A stretch of DNA of 64,000 nucleotides, from contig NZ_AUEZ01000053.1 in assembly GCF_000426245.1 (NCBI RefSeq), positions 1-64,000 on the forward strand, given 5' to 3'. This stretch comes from Bradyrhizobium sp. Ai1a-2. GTDB lineage: Bacteria > Pseudomonadota > Alphaproteobacteria > Rhizobiales > Xanthobacteraceae. Position 1 is the first letter of the stretch; each line of letters opens with the position of its first letter. The notes under the pieces were generated by a model. The model saw only the letters and a program-made list of their open reading frames with translations. It made no database searches and had not been told where the DNA came from. Of the stretch, positions 1 to 8,440 are shown in pieces. The position numbers and the translations under genes were made by a program.

Positions 1-370
1 AGCATTCCGGCTTTCCCTGCGCGATGGTTTACGGCTTACTTCGTGCTCTCCCCGGTGACCGGGCTTTCTTGCCACCGTCACCCTTAGGGATGTTTCCATC
101 CCCCAGGACTTAGCGCCAGCGTCGGGGCGCCAGGACCACACGACTTCGCCGTCCGTGATGCGCGTGCTCGTCAGTCACACCCATCGCGTCCACCGCACCT
201 CACCGCAACGTTCGTGACGATCGCGACCCGCCCCTCATCCGCCGTGAGACGCGCGGAGTTAAATCACTGATTTGCCCGACGACGGAAGCGGAATGTTTTT
301 TCTGCGAGGGCTGGACAGACTTTGGCTGATTTGCCTGTCGGGTTGTTATGTCGCACCCAAGCTAGCCACA
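1..370. other. Non-coding, structured DNA; likely dispersed Bradyrhizobium repeat
   Basis: No convincing gene. The stretch has several short dyads, for example CCCGGTGACCGGG at 51-63 and GGGATG/CATCCC at about 88-102. Near its right end two similar words occur, TGATTTGCCCGAC (about 268-280) and TGATTTGCCTGTCGGG (about 323-338). I recall very similar text at many sites in Bradyrhizobium genomes, which suggests a dispersed repeat family, but that is memory and not a search. The window begins inside it, so its left boundary is unknown. Confidence 0.5.
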
Positions 371-450
371 TCGTCATTGCGAGCGCAGCGAAGCAATCCA
401 TAGCGCCGCGAGCGGAAGCATGGATTGCTTGGCTTCGCTCGCAATGACGA
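371..450. repeat. Palindromic intergenic repeat, family A (copy 1)
   Basis: Imperfect inverted repeat: TCGTCATTGCGAGCG at the left is mirrored by CGCTCGCAATGACGA at the right, and inside it AAGCAATCCA pairs with TGGATTGCTT. It lies just past the stop of the M48 peptidase gene, so its transcript would fold into a long hairpin at the 3' end of that mRNA. A second copy is at 39038-39121 and a short remnant is at 11604-11631. Confidence 0.85.
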
Positions 451-459
451 CAATGAGCG

Positions 460-1557
460 TCAGAGCCTGGTGCCGGCGCTGCAGATCGACTTCAGCGCGC
501 GCCACTCTTCCGCGGTCAACAATGGTGGGCCGCTGGCGGGGCGGTCTTCGCGGGCCATGCGGGCGAGGCGGTCTTCGGTCATGGGATGGCTTGCGATCAG
601 CGACAGGGCCTTGTCGCCTTCCTTGCCGGTGATGCGGAACATCAATTCGCCCATCGGCTTGGTCGGCCGGCCGAGCCGGTGCATGGTCTCGATCGCGAAA
701 CTGTCGGCGTTCTGTTCGGCTTCGCGGGAATGCGATGCGTTCACCAGCGTCCGAGAGGCGAAGATCACCGCGCCGGAGCCGGTGATGTCGCCGAACAAAA
801 GGCCGATCAGAAACGAGGTGCCGCCGTTGTGGATCATGCCGCGCAGGCCGTCGCGATGCTGGAGATGGCCGATTTCGTGGGCGAGGATGCCCGCGAGTTC
901 GTCGACATTTTCGGACTTCGCGAGCAATCCATTCAGGACATAGACCCTGCCGCCCGGCAGTGCGAAGGCGTTCGGGATCGAAGTCGAGAGCACGCCCGAT
1001 TGCACCGAAGTGTCCATGCCGGCGGATTGGCGCAGCGTGTTGACGAGTTTTTCAAACGCGCGCTGGCCCGCGGGGTTGCCGCACGGCTTGCCGCCGAACA
1101 CCATCTTCACCTGGCTGTCGGCGACTTCGCCGAGTCGTCGCTCGAACGAGGCCGGCACCAACGCCGCCAGCCGGTCGGCGGCAAGCGGCACGCCGAACAG
1201 CACGACCAGGATGATCGACACGGTCGCCGCCAACGACCAGCCGACGATGGTCGCAACACCGCGGCCGCCTAGCAAATGCTCGTCGAGCTTGTCGCAGCGC
1301 GCGATGATCTCGGCCGCGAGCGTGGCATCGCGGATCTCGAGCCGCGCCAGCGCCGGCGCCGATACGCAGGAAAGCCGCAGCTTGCCGGACGGACTGTCGG
1401 CGCGGCGAATATCGGCATAAGGCCAGGCGGCGAGCCGCTGTCCGTCCTCCTCAATCTCGAGCGCCTCGGCAAGACGCGGCGTGACCATGCGTCGCTTGCT
1501 CGACGTGCCGTCGAAATAGACGGCGGCGCTCAGCCCGCTGTCCATCCCGCCGCTCAT
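460..1557 (-). CDS. M48 family membrane-associated metallopeptidase
   Basis: A zinc endopeptidase of 365 aa. The HEIGH zinc motif is at residues 227-231 (AHEIGHLQHRDG), and the third ligand is probably the Glu in the later SREAEQNADSFA segment. One membrane helix is predicted at about 103-125, after an N-terminal region with no recognised domain. The peptidase domain should therefore lie on one side of the membrane, as in HtpX/BepA-like M48 enzymes that clear misfolded membrane or envelope proteins. The ATG at 1557 follows the stop of the upstream DUF898 gene (1561) by 3 bp, so the two are probably co-transcribed. The substrate is unknown. Confidence 0.88.
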   Translation of the reverse strand: MSGGMDSGLSAAVYFDGTSSKRRMVTPRLAEALEIEEDGQRLAAWPYADIRRADSPSGKLRLSCVSAPALARLEIRDATLAAEIIARCDKLDEHLLGGRGVATIVGWSLAATVSIILVVLFGVPLAADRLAALVPASFERRLGEVADSQVKMVFGGKPCGNPAGQRAFEKLVNTLRQSAGMDTSVQSGVLSTSIPNAFALPGGRVYVLNGLLAKSENVDELAGILAHEIGHLQHRDGLRGMIHNGGTSFLIGLLFGDITGSGAVIFASRTLVNASHSREAEQNADSFAIETMHRLGRPTKPMGELMFRITGKEGDKALSLIASHPMTEDRLARMAREDRPASGPPLLTAEEWRALKSICSAGTRL

Positions 1558-1560
1558 GGG

Positions 1561-2712
1561 TCAAAAGCCCCCGACATCGAGGCCGTCGGCGAAACCTTCG
1601 CCGAGCGCGTTCGCGAGTTCACCTCGGGCGGAGACGTTGGCCGTCGCCTCGATGCCATGGACGATCGTCGATCCCAGCACCTTCACCCAGAGATCGCGCA
1701 TCAGATAGACGCGGATCACGACGTTGATAGCCAGCGCGAACAGGACATAGCCAAGGCCCAGGAACACCAGGAACGGAATACTCCTGGCAAATGCCTGCGT
1801 CGCGAAGAATTCCTTGAGCGGCGTTGCGTCCATGCTGGCGACCAGCACGGCCGACAGCGCGAGCCAGGCCGCGAAGACGAGGCCGAGCACGATGATCCAG
1901 CCGATCACCTTGCAATAGAGCCCGAACAGCGCGCCGCGCTTCAGCGTCGATTCCAGCCGCACACCGCCGAAGCGGATGCCGGACAACCACCATTGCCATT
2001 CGACCGCCTTGTAGGCGCCATAGATGAAGGGCGCGAGCGGCGAGAGATAGAATGCGACCGGCACCAGCAGCCAAAGCCACCAGCCGCGCTTGAAAAACTC
2101 CCAGCCGCGCCCCTCGAACTTGCCCTGCAGGTCGCCGTAATAGGAATGGCGCATCTTGTAGCGCTCGAGCGCCGCGGCGCGCCACGGCAGCAGCAGGCCG
2201 AGAGTGACGACGACCAGGAGCCCCCACAGCGCCGCCAGGCCGGCATAGGCCCAGCCCGAGCCGCTCATCCAGAACCGCACACCGCGCCACACCGTCCGCG
2301 TCAGGCGATAGCGACGCGCCCGGAAGATCGCGAACTGTCCGAACAGATAGAAGAACGCCACCAGCGGAATGCTGGCGAAAGCCTGGGCGCGCTCGGCCTC
2401 GAGGCCGACCAGGAAGTAAGCGAGGTAAACGGGCACCAGGATCGCGAGCGCGACCAGGAAGCCGATCAGAAGCTCCTTGCCACGGCCGGTATATTCGGCG
2501 GCGTCGCCGTCGATCTCGGTGTTCGACCAGAGGTGACGGCGCATGTCGGTGACGAGCCAGAACCGGTAGAACCCGAGCGTGACCAATTCGAGCATGGCGC
2601 CACGCCTGACCAGCGCGAAGAACTCACCGCGGCTGCCGGTGAACGCCACCGGCATCGGCGGCGGGACAGGCAGGGGCGGCGGTTGCGGCGGCCCAATCGG
2701 GGTCCAGCTCAT
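1561..2712 (-). CDS. DUF898 (YjgN-like) inner-membrane protein
   Basis: 383 aa from the ATG at 2712 (MSWTPIGPPQ...). A longer upstream reading frame exists but runs through the palindromic repeats at 2860-3058 and lacks membrane-protein character. After a Pro-rich tail of about 25 residues, the protein has paired hydrophobic segments and the family hallmark of Phe/Tyr/Trp-rich membrane turns (LVTLGFYRFWLVTDMRRHLW, then similar Trp-rich segments). The function of YjgN/DUF898 proteins is not established. The stop lies 3 bp before the M48 peptidase start, so an operon is likely and a shared envelope role is plausible. Confidence 0.8.
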   Translation of the reverse strand: MSWTPIGPPQPPPLPVPPPMPVAFTGSRGEFFALVRRGAMLELVTLGFYRFWLVTDMRRHLWSNTEIDGDAAEYTGRGKELLIGFLVALAILVPVYLAYFLVGLEAERAQAFASIPLVAFFYLFGQFAIFRARRYRLTRTVWRGVRFWMSGSGWAYAGLAALWGLLVVVTLGLLLPWRAAALERYKMRHSYYGDLQGKFEGRGWEFFKRGWWLWLLVPVAFYLSPLAPFIYGAYKAVEWQWWLSGIRFGGVRLESTLKRGALFGLYCKVIGWIIVLGLVFAAWLALSAVLVASMDATPLKEFFATQAFARSIPFLVFLGLGYVLFALAINVVIRVYLMRDLWVKVLGSTIVHGIEATANVSARGELANALGEGFADGLDVGGF

Positions 2713-2859
2713 CTCGTTCACGGGAATCAACTCCAGGCAGTCTCTGCGGCGCGCACAGAACCACAGATTTAGCAAAGGAAGTGTGATCGAGATTTCAGGG
2801 GGGAAGTCGAGCGCGACGCGATTTAGCTGCCGGGTAGATGGATAGAGGTACCCCGTGCC

Positions 2860-2949
2860 CGTCATTCCGGGGCGACGCGAAGCACCACTTGTGCAGGAGG
2901 AGAGATGGATTCCGGGCTCACGCCAAGAGGGGCGCCCCCCGGAATGACG
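2860..2949. repeat. Palindromic intergenic repeat, family D
   Basis: Inverted repeat with GTCATTCCGGGGCG at the left and CCCCCCGGAATGAC at the right, spaced by about 60 bp. The centre contains GGATTCCGGGCTC. No second copy was seen in this window. Confidence 0.7.
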
Positions 2950-2971
2950 AGGGCGATTTGCGGCGACAGGC

Positions 2972-3058
2972 CGTAGCCCGGGTGAAGCGGAGCGTAACCC
3001 GGGGCGCTGGTGAACGCGGACACAGACCCGGGTTGCGCTTCGCTCCACCCGGGCTACG
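2972..3058. repeat. Palindromic intergenic repeat, family B (copy 1)
   Basis: Long inverted repeat: CGTAGCCCGGGTGAAGCG at the left, CGCTCCACCCGGGCTACG at the right. It sits 12 bp beyond the stop codon of the minus-strand ivd gene, so it could form a 3' hairpin on that transcript. A second copy is at 7192-7277, downstream of the second P450. Confidence 0.85.
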
Positions 3059-3069
3059 CAGCTCGCTGG

Positions 3070-4242
3070 CTACGCGGTCTTCTCGAACAGTTCGCGGCCG
3101 ATCAGCATGCGGCGGATTTCGCTGGTGCCGGCGCCGATCTCGTAGAGCTTGGCGTCGCGCAGCAGGCGGCCGGTCGGATAGTCGTTGATGTAGCCGTTGC
3201 CGCCGAGCAGCTGGATGGCATCGAGCGCACATTGCGTCGCCTTCTCGGCGGCATAGAGGATCGCGCCGGCGGCGTCCTCGCGGGTGGTCTCGCCGCGGTC
3301 GCAGGCTTTCGCCACCGCATAGACATAGGCGCGCGAGGCGTTCATCGTGGTGTACATGTCGGCGACCTTGCCCTGCACGAGCTGGAAAGCGCCGATCGGC
3401 TGGCCGAACTGCTTGCGCTCGTGAACATAGGGCATCACCACGTCCATGCAGGCCTGCATGATGCCGATCGGACCCGCCGCCAGCACCGCGCGCTCATAGT
3501 CGAGGCCACTCATCAAGACGTTCACACCGCGGCCGACCTCGCTGAGCACGTTCTCCTCCGGCACCTCGCAATCCTCGAACACGAGTTCGCAGGTGTCGGA
3601 GCCGCGCATGCCGAGCTTGTCGAGTTTCTGCGCGGTAGAGAATCCTTTCATGCCTTTTTCAATGATGAAGGCGGTGATGCCGCGCGGGCCTCCGCTGGGA
3701 TCGGTCTTGGCATAGACCACCAGCGTGTCGGCGACGGGGCCGTTGGTGATCCACATCTTGTTGCCGTTCAGCACGAAGCGGTCGCCCTTCTTCTCGGCGC
3801 GGGTCTTCATCGAAACCACGTCGCTTCCGGCGCTCGGCTCGGACATCGCGAGCGAGCCGACATGCTCGCCCGAGATCAGCTTGGGTAGATATTTCCGCTT
3901 CTGCGCCTCGTTGCCGTTGCGGCGGATCTGGTTGACGCAGAGGTTGGAATGGGCGCCGTAGGACAGGCCGACGGAAGCGGACGCGCGCGAGATCTCCTCT
4001 ACCGCGATGCAGTGCTCGAGATAGCCGAGGCCGGAGCCGCCATATTCCTCCTCGACCGTGATGCCGTGCAGCCCGAGCGCGCCGATCTTCGGCCAGAGGT
4101 CGCGCGGAAACTGGTTGGTGCGGTCGATCTCGGCTGCGCGTGGGGCGACCTCGTTGCTCGCGAAATCGCACACGGTCTCGCGGATCGCATCCGCGGTCTC
4201 GCCCAGGTCGAAATTGAACATCCGTTGCGCGTTGGGAATCAT
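3070..4242 (-). CDS. ivd: Isovaleryl-CoA dehydrogenase
   Basis: FAD enzyme of 390 aa that oxidises isovaleryl-CoA to 3-methylcrotonyl-CoA in leucine catabolism and passes electrons to ETF. The full acyl-CoA dehydrogenase fold is present: helical N-terminal domain, middle beta domain with SEPSAGSD (135-141) and WITNG, and C-terminal helices ending in YEIGAGTSEIRR. The catalytic base is in the isovaleryl-CoA dehydrogenase position, E250 in SGLDYERAVLA, which separates it from MCAD/SCAD types. The ATG at 4242 is kept because MIPNAQRMFNFDLGE matches the normal N-terminus of the family. No methylcrotonyl-CoA carboxylase genes lie next to it here. Confidence 0.9.
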   Translation of the reverse strand: MIPNAQRMFNFDLGETADAIRETVCDFASNEVAPRAAEIDRTNQFPRDLWPKIGALGLHGITVEEEYGGSGLGYLEHCIAVEEISRASASVGLSYGAHSNLCVNQIRRNGNEAQKRKYLPKLISGEHVGSLAMSEPSAGSDVVSMKTRAEKKGDRFVLNGNKMWITNGPVADTLVVYAKTDPSGGPRGITAFIIEKGMKGFSTAQKLDKLGMRGSDTCELVFEDCEVPEENVLSEVGRGVNVLMSGLDYERAVLAAGPIGIMQACMDVVMPYVHERKQFGQPIGAFQLVQGKVADMYTTMNASRAYVYAVAKACDRGETTREDAAGAILYAAEKATQCALDAIQLLGGNGYINDYPTGRLLRDAKLYEIGAGTSEIRRMLIGRELFEKTA

Positions 4243-4603
4243 GGTCGGGCGCCTCCAGAATGGCTTGTTGCCCTAGGCTTATTCGCTGCGTGGCGGCTTG
4301 TCACGGGGCCTGTTTCTCTCCCTCTCCCCGCTCTTGCGGGGCCGGGACGAGCAGAGCTCGCCCTGAGAGGGTTGGGGTGAGGGGCTCTCCGCGAAGACGG
4401 TGAAAAACGACTCGCGGAGGCTCCCCTCACCCGGATCGCATCTGCGACGCGATCCGACCTCTCCCCGCTAGCGGGGCGAGGTGGACGCCGATGCGGCCAA
4501 ATGTGCCAAACTCGCCCTTGCCCTGCGCGGCGTGGCGGGTTGTAATTCCCCAAAAATGCGCCCGATGGAACAACCAGGCCGGGCCGATCCAAGGAGATGC
4601 ACT
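4243..4603. repeat. Intergenic region with a long composite repeat (family E-like)
   Basis: No gene between ivd (minus) and the first P450 (plus). About 4316-4483 is a composite of short dyads: CTCTCCCCGC...GCGGGG, then TGAGGGGCTCTCCGCGAAGACGG, then CTCCCCTCACCC and CTCCCCGCTAGCGGGGCGAG. It has the same style as the 214-bp repeats at 15591 and 16441 and the element at 43372-43515, but is diverged. The promoters of both flanking genes must lie around it. Confidence 0.6.
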
Positions 4604-5875
4604 ATGCACGGGACGATCAATCGCCTCGAGAACGAAGCCCGGGAGGCCGCCCGCGAGCGGGCCTATTCGATCCCGCTGGATCAATTCGATCCCGGCGATC
4701 CCGAACTGTTCCGCACCGATTCGTTCTGGCCCTATTTCGACCGGTTGCGCCAGGAGGAACCGGTGCACTATTGCCGGGACAGCCTGTTCGGGCCTTATTG
4801 GTCGGTGACCAAATACAACGACATCATGGAGATCGAGACCAACCATTCGATGTTCTCCTCAGCCGCGTCACTTGGTGGCATCACCATCCGCGATATCGCC
4901 CCCGATCTGCGCCGCGAGAGCTTCATCGCGATGGACCAGCCGCGGCATTCGGCGCAACGCCGGACCGTGGCGCCGATGTTCACGCCGACCCATCTCGACG
5001 AGCTCGCGATCAACATCCGCAAGCGCTCGACCGAATGCCTCGACAATTTGCCGCGCGGCGACGTGTTCGACTGGGTCGACAAGGTCTCGATCGAATTGAC
5101 CACGCAGATGCTGGCCGTGCTGTTCGATTTCCCCTGGGAGGACCGGCGCAAGCTGACGCGCTGGTCCGACGTCGCCACCACGCTTCCGGGCGCCGGCGGG
5201 CTGGTCGCGACCGAGGACGAGCGGCAGGCAGAGCTGATGGAATGCGCCAGCTATTTCTCGCGGCTGTGGAAGGAACGGATCGAGCAGCCGCCGAAGAGCG
5301 ACCTGCTCTCGATGATGGCGCACAGCCCGGCGACCCGAGACATGGACCCGAAGAACTTCCTCGGCAATCTGATCCTGTTGATCGTCGGCGGCAACGACAC
5401 CACGCGGAACACGCTCTCCGGCAGCATCTATGCGCTGAGCCGGAATCCGGACCAGTATGAGAAGCTGAAGCAAAATCCCGATTTGATCGACAGTTTCGTG
5501 CCCGAGGTGATCCGCTGGCAGACGCCGCTGGCGCATATGCGCCGCACCGCGCTCGCCGACATCGAGTTCCACGGCAAGCAAATCCGGAAGGGTGACAAGG
5601 TCGTGATGTGGTACGTCTCGGGCAACCGCGACGAAGAAGTGATCGACCGCCCCTACGAGTTCATCATTGACCGTGCCCGTCCCCGCACTCACATTTCGTT
5701 TGGCTTCGGCATTCATCGCTGCGTCGGCCTCAGACTTGCCGAATTGCAGTTGAAGATCATCTGGGAAGAGATCCTGAAGCGCTTCGACACGATCGAGGTG
5801 GTAGAGGAGTCGAAGCGCGTGTATTCGAGCTTCATCAAGGGATATGAGACGCTGCCGGTCCGCATCGCAGGCTAG
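4604..5875 (+). CDS. Cytochrome P450, CYP153-like (first of a tandem pair)
   Basis: 423 aa haem monooxygenase. Visible motifs: I-helix GGNDTTRNT (262-270), K-helix EVIR (301-304), and the haem loop FGFGIHRCVG with ligand Cys373. The strings MRRTA and WYVSGNRDEEVI are typical of CYP153 enzymes, which hydroxylate the terminal carbon of alkanes or fatty acyl chains. The ATG at 4604 was chosen because AAGGAG (4591-4596) precedes it; the longer upstream frame is repeat-derived. CYP153 enzymes need a ferredoxin and a ferredoxin reductase, and neither is encoded nearby. The next P450 starts 22 bp downstream, so the pair is one operon. The substrate is not predictable. Confidence 0.88.
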   Translation: MHGTINRLENEAREAARERAYSIPLDQFDPGDPELFRTDSFWPYFDRLRQEEPVHYCRDSLFGPYWSVTKYNDIMEIETNHSMFSSAASLGGITIRDIAPDLRRESFIAMDQPRHSAQRRTVAPMFTPTHLDELAINIRKRSTECLDNLPRGDVFDWVDKVSIELTTQMLAVLFDFPWEDRRKLTRWSDVATTLPGAGGLVATEDERQAELMECASYFSRLWKERIEQPPKSDLLSMMAHSPATRDMDPKNFLGNLILLIVGGNDTTRNTLSGSIYALSRNPDQYEKLKQNPDLIDSFVPEVIRWQTPLAHMRRTALADIEFHGKQIRKGDKVVMWYVSGNRDEEVIDRPYEFIIDRARPRTHISFGFGIHRCVGLRLAELQLKIIWEEILKRFDTIEVVEESKRVYSSFIKGYETLPVRIAG

Positions 5876-5897
5876 CGCTTTCAAGGAGCTGACAGCA

Positions 5898-7172
5898 ATG
5901 AACGTGCAGACTTCAGTCAGGGTCGACAAGAATGAACTGATGCGCCTGGCGCGCGAGGAGGCCTATTCGACGCCGCTGAAGGATTTCCATCCCGGTGCGC
6001 CAAGGCTGTTCCAGAACGACACCTGGCAGCCATGGTTCGAGCTGCTCCGCAAGGAAGAGCCGGTGCATTACTGCACCAACGCGCCGATCGAGCCCTATTG
6101 GTCGGTCACCAAGTACAACGACATCATGCATGTCGACACCAACCACGGCATCTTCTCCTCCGATGCGAGCCTGGGCGGCATCGGCATCCGCGACATGCCG
6201 GTCGGCTATGACTGGCCGAGCTTCATCGCGATGGACCAGCCGAGACACTCGGCGCAGCGCAAGACGGTGTCGCCGATGTTCACGCCGACGCATCTGGACG
6301 AGCTTGCCAAGCTGATCCGCGAGCGTTCGCAAAGGGTGCTGGACGGCCTGCCGCGCAACGAGACCTTCAACTTCGTCGACCGGGTCTCGATCGAATTGAC
6401 CACGCAGATGCTGGCGACGCTGTTCGACTTCCCCTGGGAGGAGCGGCGCAAGCTGACGCGCTGGTCCGACGTCGCCACCGCGCTGCCCAAGAGCGGCATC
6501 GTCGAATCGGCGGAGCAGCGGCGGAAAGAGATGGACGAATGCTACGCCTATTTCGCCAAACTCTGGAACGAGCGCGCCAACTCGGCGCCGCGCAACGATC
6601 TGTTGTCGATGATGGCGCATAGCGACGCGACGCGGCACATGGACCCCGACAACCTCATGGGCAACCTCATCCTGCTCATCGTCGGCGGCAACGACACCAC
6701 GCGCAACACCATGACCGGCTCGGTGCTGGCGCTGAACGAGAACCCGGACCAATACCAGAAGCTCCGCGAAAACCCCGAATTGATCGACTCGATGGTGCCG
6801 GAAGTGATCCGCTGGCAGACGCCGCTCGCCCATATGCGGCGCACCGCGCTTGAAGATACCGAGATCGGCGGCAAGAAGATCAGGAAGGGCGATCGCGTCG
6901 TGATGTGGTATGTCTCCGGCAACCGCGACGAAGAAGTGATCGACCGTCCCAACGAGTTCACTATCGACCGGCCGCGTCCGCGCACGCATCTGTCGTTCGG
7001 CTTCGGCATCCACCGTTGCGTCGGCATGCGGCTCGCGGAGCTGCAATTGAAGATCATCTGGCAGGAGATGCTGAAGCGGTTCGACCGCATCGAGGTGGTC
7101 GGCGACCCCAAGCGGATCTATTCAAGCTTCATCAAGGGCTATGAGGCCCTGCCGGTGCGCATCCCGGGGTGA
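5898..7172 (+). CDS. Cytochrome P450, CYP153-like (second of a tandem pair)
   Basis: 424 aa, clearly a paralogue of the upstream P450: the two align almost without gaps and share the I-helix GGNDTTRNT, the EVIRWQTPLAHMRRTAL segment and the haem loop FGFGIHRCVG (ligand Cys374). They differ most around residues 90-110 and 195-210, the regions that usually shape the substrate pocket. This suggests divergence in substrate after duplication. The ATG at 5898 has AAGGAG at 5883-5888. No ferredoxin or reductase follows; after the stop comes a palindromic repeat and a convergent LysR gene. Confidence 0.88.
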   Translation: MNVQTSVRVDKNELMRLAREEAYSTPLKDFHPGAPRLFQNDTWQPWFELLRKEEPVHYCTNAPIEPYWSVTKYNDIMHVDTNHGIFSSDASLGGIGIRDMPVGYDWPSFIAMDQPRHSAQRKTVSPMFTPTHLDELAKLIRERSQRVLDGLPRNETFNFVDRVSIELTTQMLATLFDFPWEERRKLTRWSDVATALPKSGIVESAEQRRKEMDECYAYFAKLWNERANSAPRNDLLSMMAHSDATRHMDPDNLMGNLILLIVGGNDTTRNTMTGSVLALNENPDQYQKLRENPELIDSMVPEVIRWQTPLAHMRRTALEDTEIGGKKIRKGDRVVMWYVSGNRDEEVIDRPNEFTIDRPRPRTHLSFGFGIHRCVGMRLAELQLKIIWQEMLKRFDRIEVVGDPKRIYSSFIKGYEALPVRIPG

Positions 7173-7191
7173 CCGTCATTGCAAGGAGCGT

Positions 7192-7277
7192 GTAGCCCGG
7201 ATGGAGCGAAGCGTAATCCGGGACCGTTCCGTCCGCGGAAAAAGCCCCCGGATTGCGCTTCGCTCCATCCGGGCTAC
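7192..7277. repeat. Palindromic intergenic repeat, family B (copy 2)
   Basis: GTAGCCCGGATGGAGCGAAG at the left is mirrored by CTTCGCTCCATCCGGGCTAC at the right. It lies just after the P450 operon and may end or protect its mRNA. It matches the copy at 2972-3058 in both arms. Confidence 0.88.
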
Positions 7278-7389
7278 GGACTCGTCTCGCCGCTATAAAA
7301 AGCCGGCATGACAGCCTGCACCAGATGCGAAGGGAAGACCGCGCGGGCATACCTTAAGTCTTCCGTTGTTGGCACGCACCGCAACGGCG

Positions 7390-8310
7390 TTATGCCAGCT
7401 TGATGTCCCAGAGGCCTTCCTTGCGGCAGGCGACGACCTCCTCACGCAGCAGCGTGGTGACGGCGGTGGTCGCGATCGAGGCCGGGCGGTCGATCGGAGA
7501 GGCAATGACGAGATCGCGCGACAGCGGCTTTGCGATCGCCGCGGCTTCCAGCCGGCCGTCGGCGACTTCGCTCCGCACCGACGAAGGCGGCAACAACGCA
7601 AAGCCGAGCCCCTCCTCGACCAGGCTGGTGAGCACGCGAAAGGAATCCGCCTCGAGCTGGACGTCGAGCTTGATCTTCTTGAGCGCCGCGGCGTGCTCGA
7701 TCAGGGCGCGGAGCCCATGCGAATGACTGGGCAGCACCAGGCGCTGGCGCAAGAGCCAGCCGATCTCGATCTGCTTCCTGCGCGACAGGCCGCAGCCGCG
7801 AGGGCCGACCGCGACAATCTGGTCGCGGCCGAGCGGCTGCACCGCAAGATGCAGGTCGGCGGTGCGGCCGTAGATGATCGAGATATCCATCTCGCCGCGG
7901 TGCAGCCATTCGATCAGGTGGCCGCTATAGCTCTCGACGATGCGCAGCGAGATGCCGGGGAAGTTTTCCACGCAGCGGCGGGCGAAGCGCGCCGAAAGCA
8001 CGCAGCTCACGGTCGGCACCAGGCCGAGCACCACGCGCCCCGACGGCGGGCCCTGCGCCGACTGGAGGTCGTCGCGGATCTGGTCGACCTGGCGGACGAT
8101 GCCGGAGGTGCGCGCGAGCAACAGGCGACCGGCATCGGTCAGCACCATGCCGCGGCCGTTCCGCGTGAACAACTCAGTGCGCAGCTCGTGCTCGAGCAGC
8201 TTGATCTGCCGGCTCAGCGCCGGCTGAGCTATGCGCAGCGTGTCGGAGGCCTTGCTCAGGCTCCCGAGTTCCGCGACGCAGGTAAACGTCCTAAGCTGGC
8301 GGAAATCCAT
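7390..8310 (-). CDS. LysR-family transcriptional regulator
   Basis: 306 aa. It has an N-terminal winged helix (MDFRQLRTFTCVAELGSLSK... with QPALSRQIKLLE as the recognition region) and a C-terminal effector domain of periplasmic-binding-protein type. The ATG at 8310 is preferred over an in-frame TTG 9 bp upstream because MDFRQLRTF is the standard LysR start. The gene is divergent from an acyl-CoA dehydrogenase gene, which begins a four-gene catabolic set. LysR proteins usually control such divergent neighbours together with a pathway intermediate. A candidate binding site lies between them at 8342-8360. Confidence 0.9.
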   Translation of the reverse strand: MDFRQLRTFTCVAELGSLSKASDTLRIAQPALSRQIKLLEHELRTELFTRNGRGMVLTDAGRLLLARTSGIVRQVDQIRDDLQSAQGPPSGRVVLGLVPTVSCVLSARFARRCVENFPGISLRIVESYSGHLIEWLHRGEMDISIIYGRTADLHLAVQPLGRDQIVAVGPRGCGLSRRKQIEIGWLLRQRLVLPSHSHGLRALIEHAAALKKIKLDVQLEADSFRVLTSLVEEGLGFALLPPSSVRSEVADGRLEAAAIAKPLSRDLVIASPIDRPASIATTAVTTLLREEVVACRKEGLWDIKLA

Positions 8311-8341
8311 GCTTGCCAATCTTGGAATGCTACTTCATACG

Positions 8342-8360
8342 CTATAACAAAAGAGCATAG
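8342..8360. promoter_or_regulatory. Candidate LysR box (CTAT-N11-ATAG)
   Basis: A perfect dyad CTAT, 11 bases, ATAG, fitting the T-N11-A core of LysR recognition sites. It lies 32 bp upstream of the LysR start and 80 bp upstream of the acyl-CoA dehydrogenase start, where it could serve both autoregulation and activation of the divergent operon. Binding is inferred from pattern and position only. Confidence 0.6.
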
Positions 8361-8440
8361 GGAGTTTACGCCGGCGCCACAATGGTCCGCCGCGCCTTTC
8401 ACATCCACCATCCCTTAAACGAACGCGCCGGTGATTTCCG

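Larger units (their letters stand above)
2713..3069. other. Intergenic region filled by two palindromic repeats
   Basis: No gene is supported here. The region holds the 5' leader of the DUF898 gene and two separate inverted-repeat elements (2860-2949 and 2972-3058) lying back to back before the stop of ivd. Reading frames that cross it are produced by the repeats. Confidence 0.7.

Noticed and set aside
1276..2772. 498-residue open frame on the plus strand
   Set aside because: It is antisense to the M48 and DUF898 genes, has a charged Arg/Glu/His-rich composition typical of antisense frames in GC-rich DNA, and no domain.
2713..3048. N-terminal extension of the DUF898 protein
   Set aside because: It translates palindromic repeats and has no similarity to a signal or membrane segment. 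The start at 2712 fits the family.
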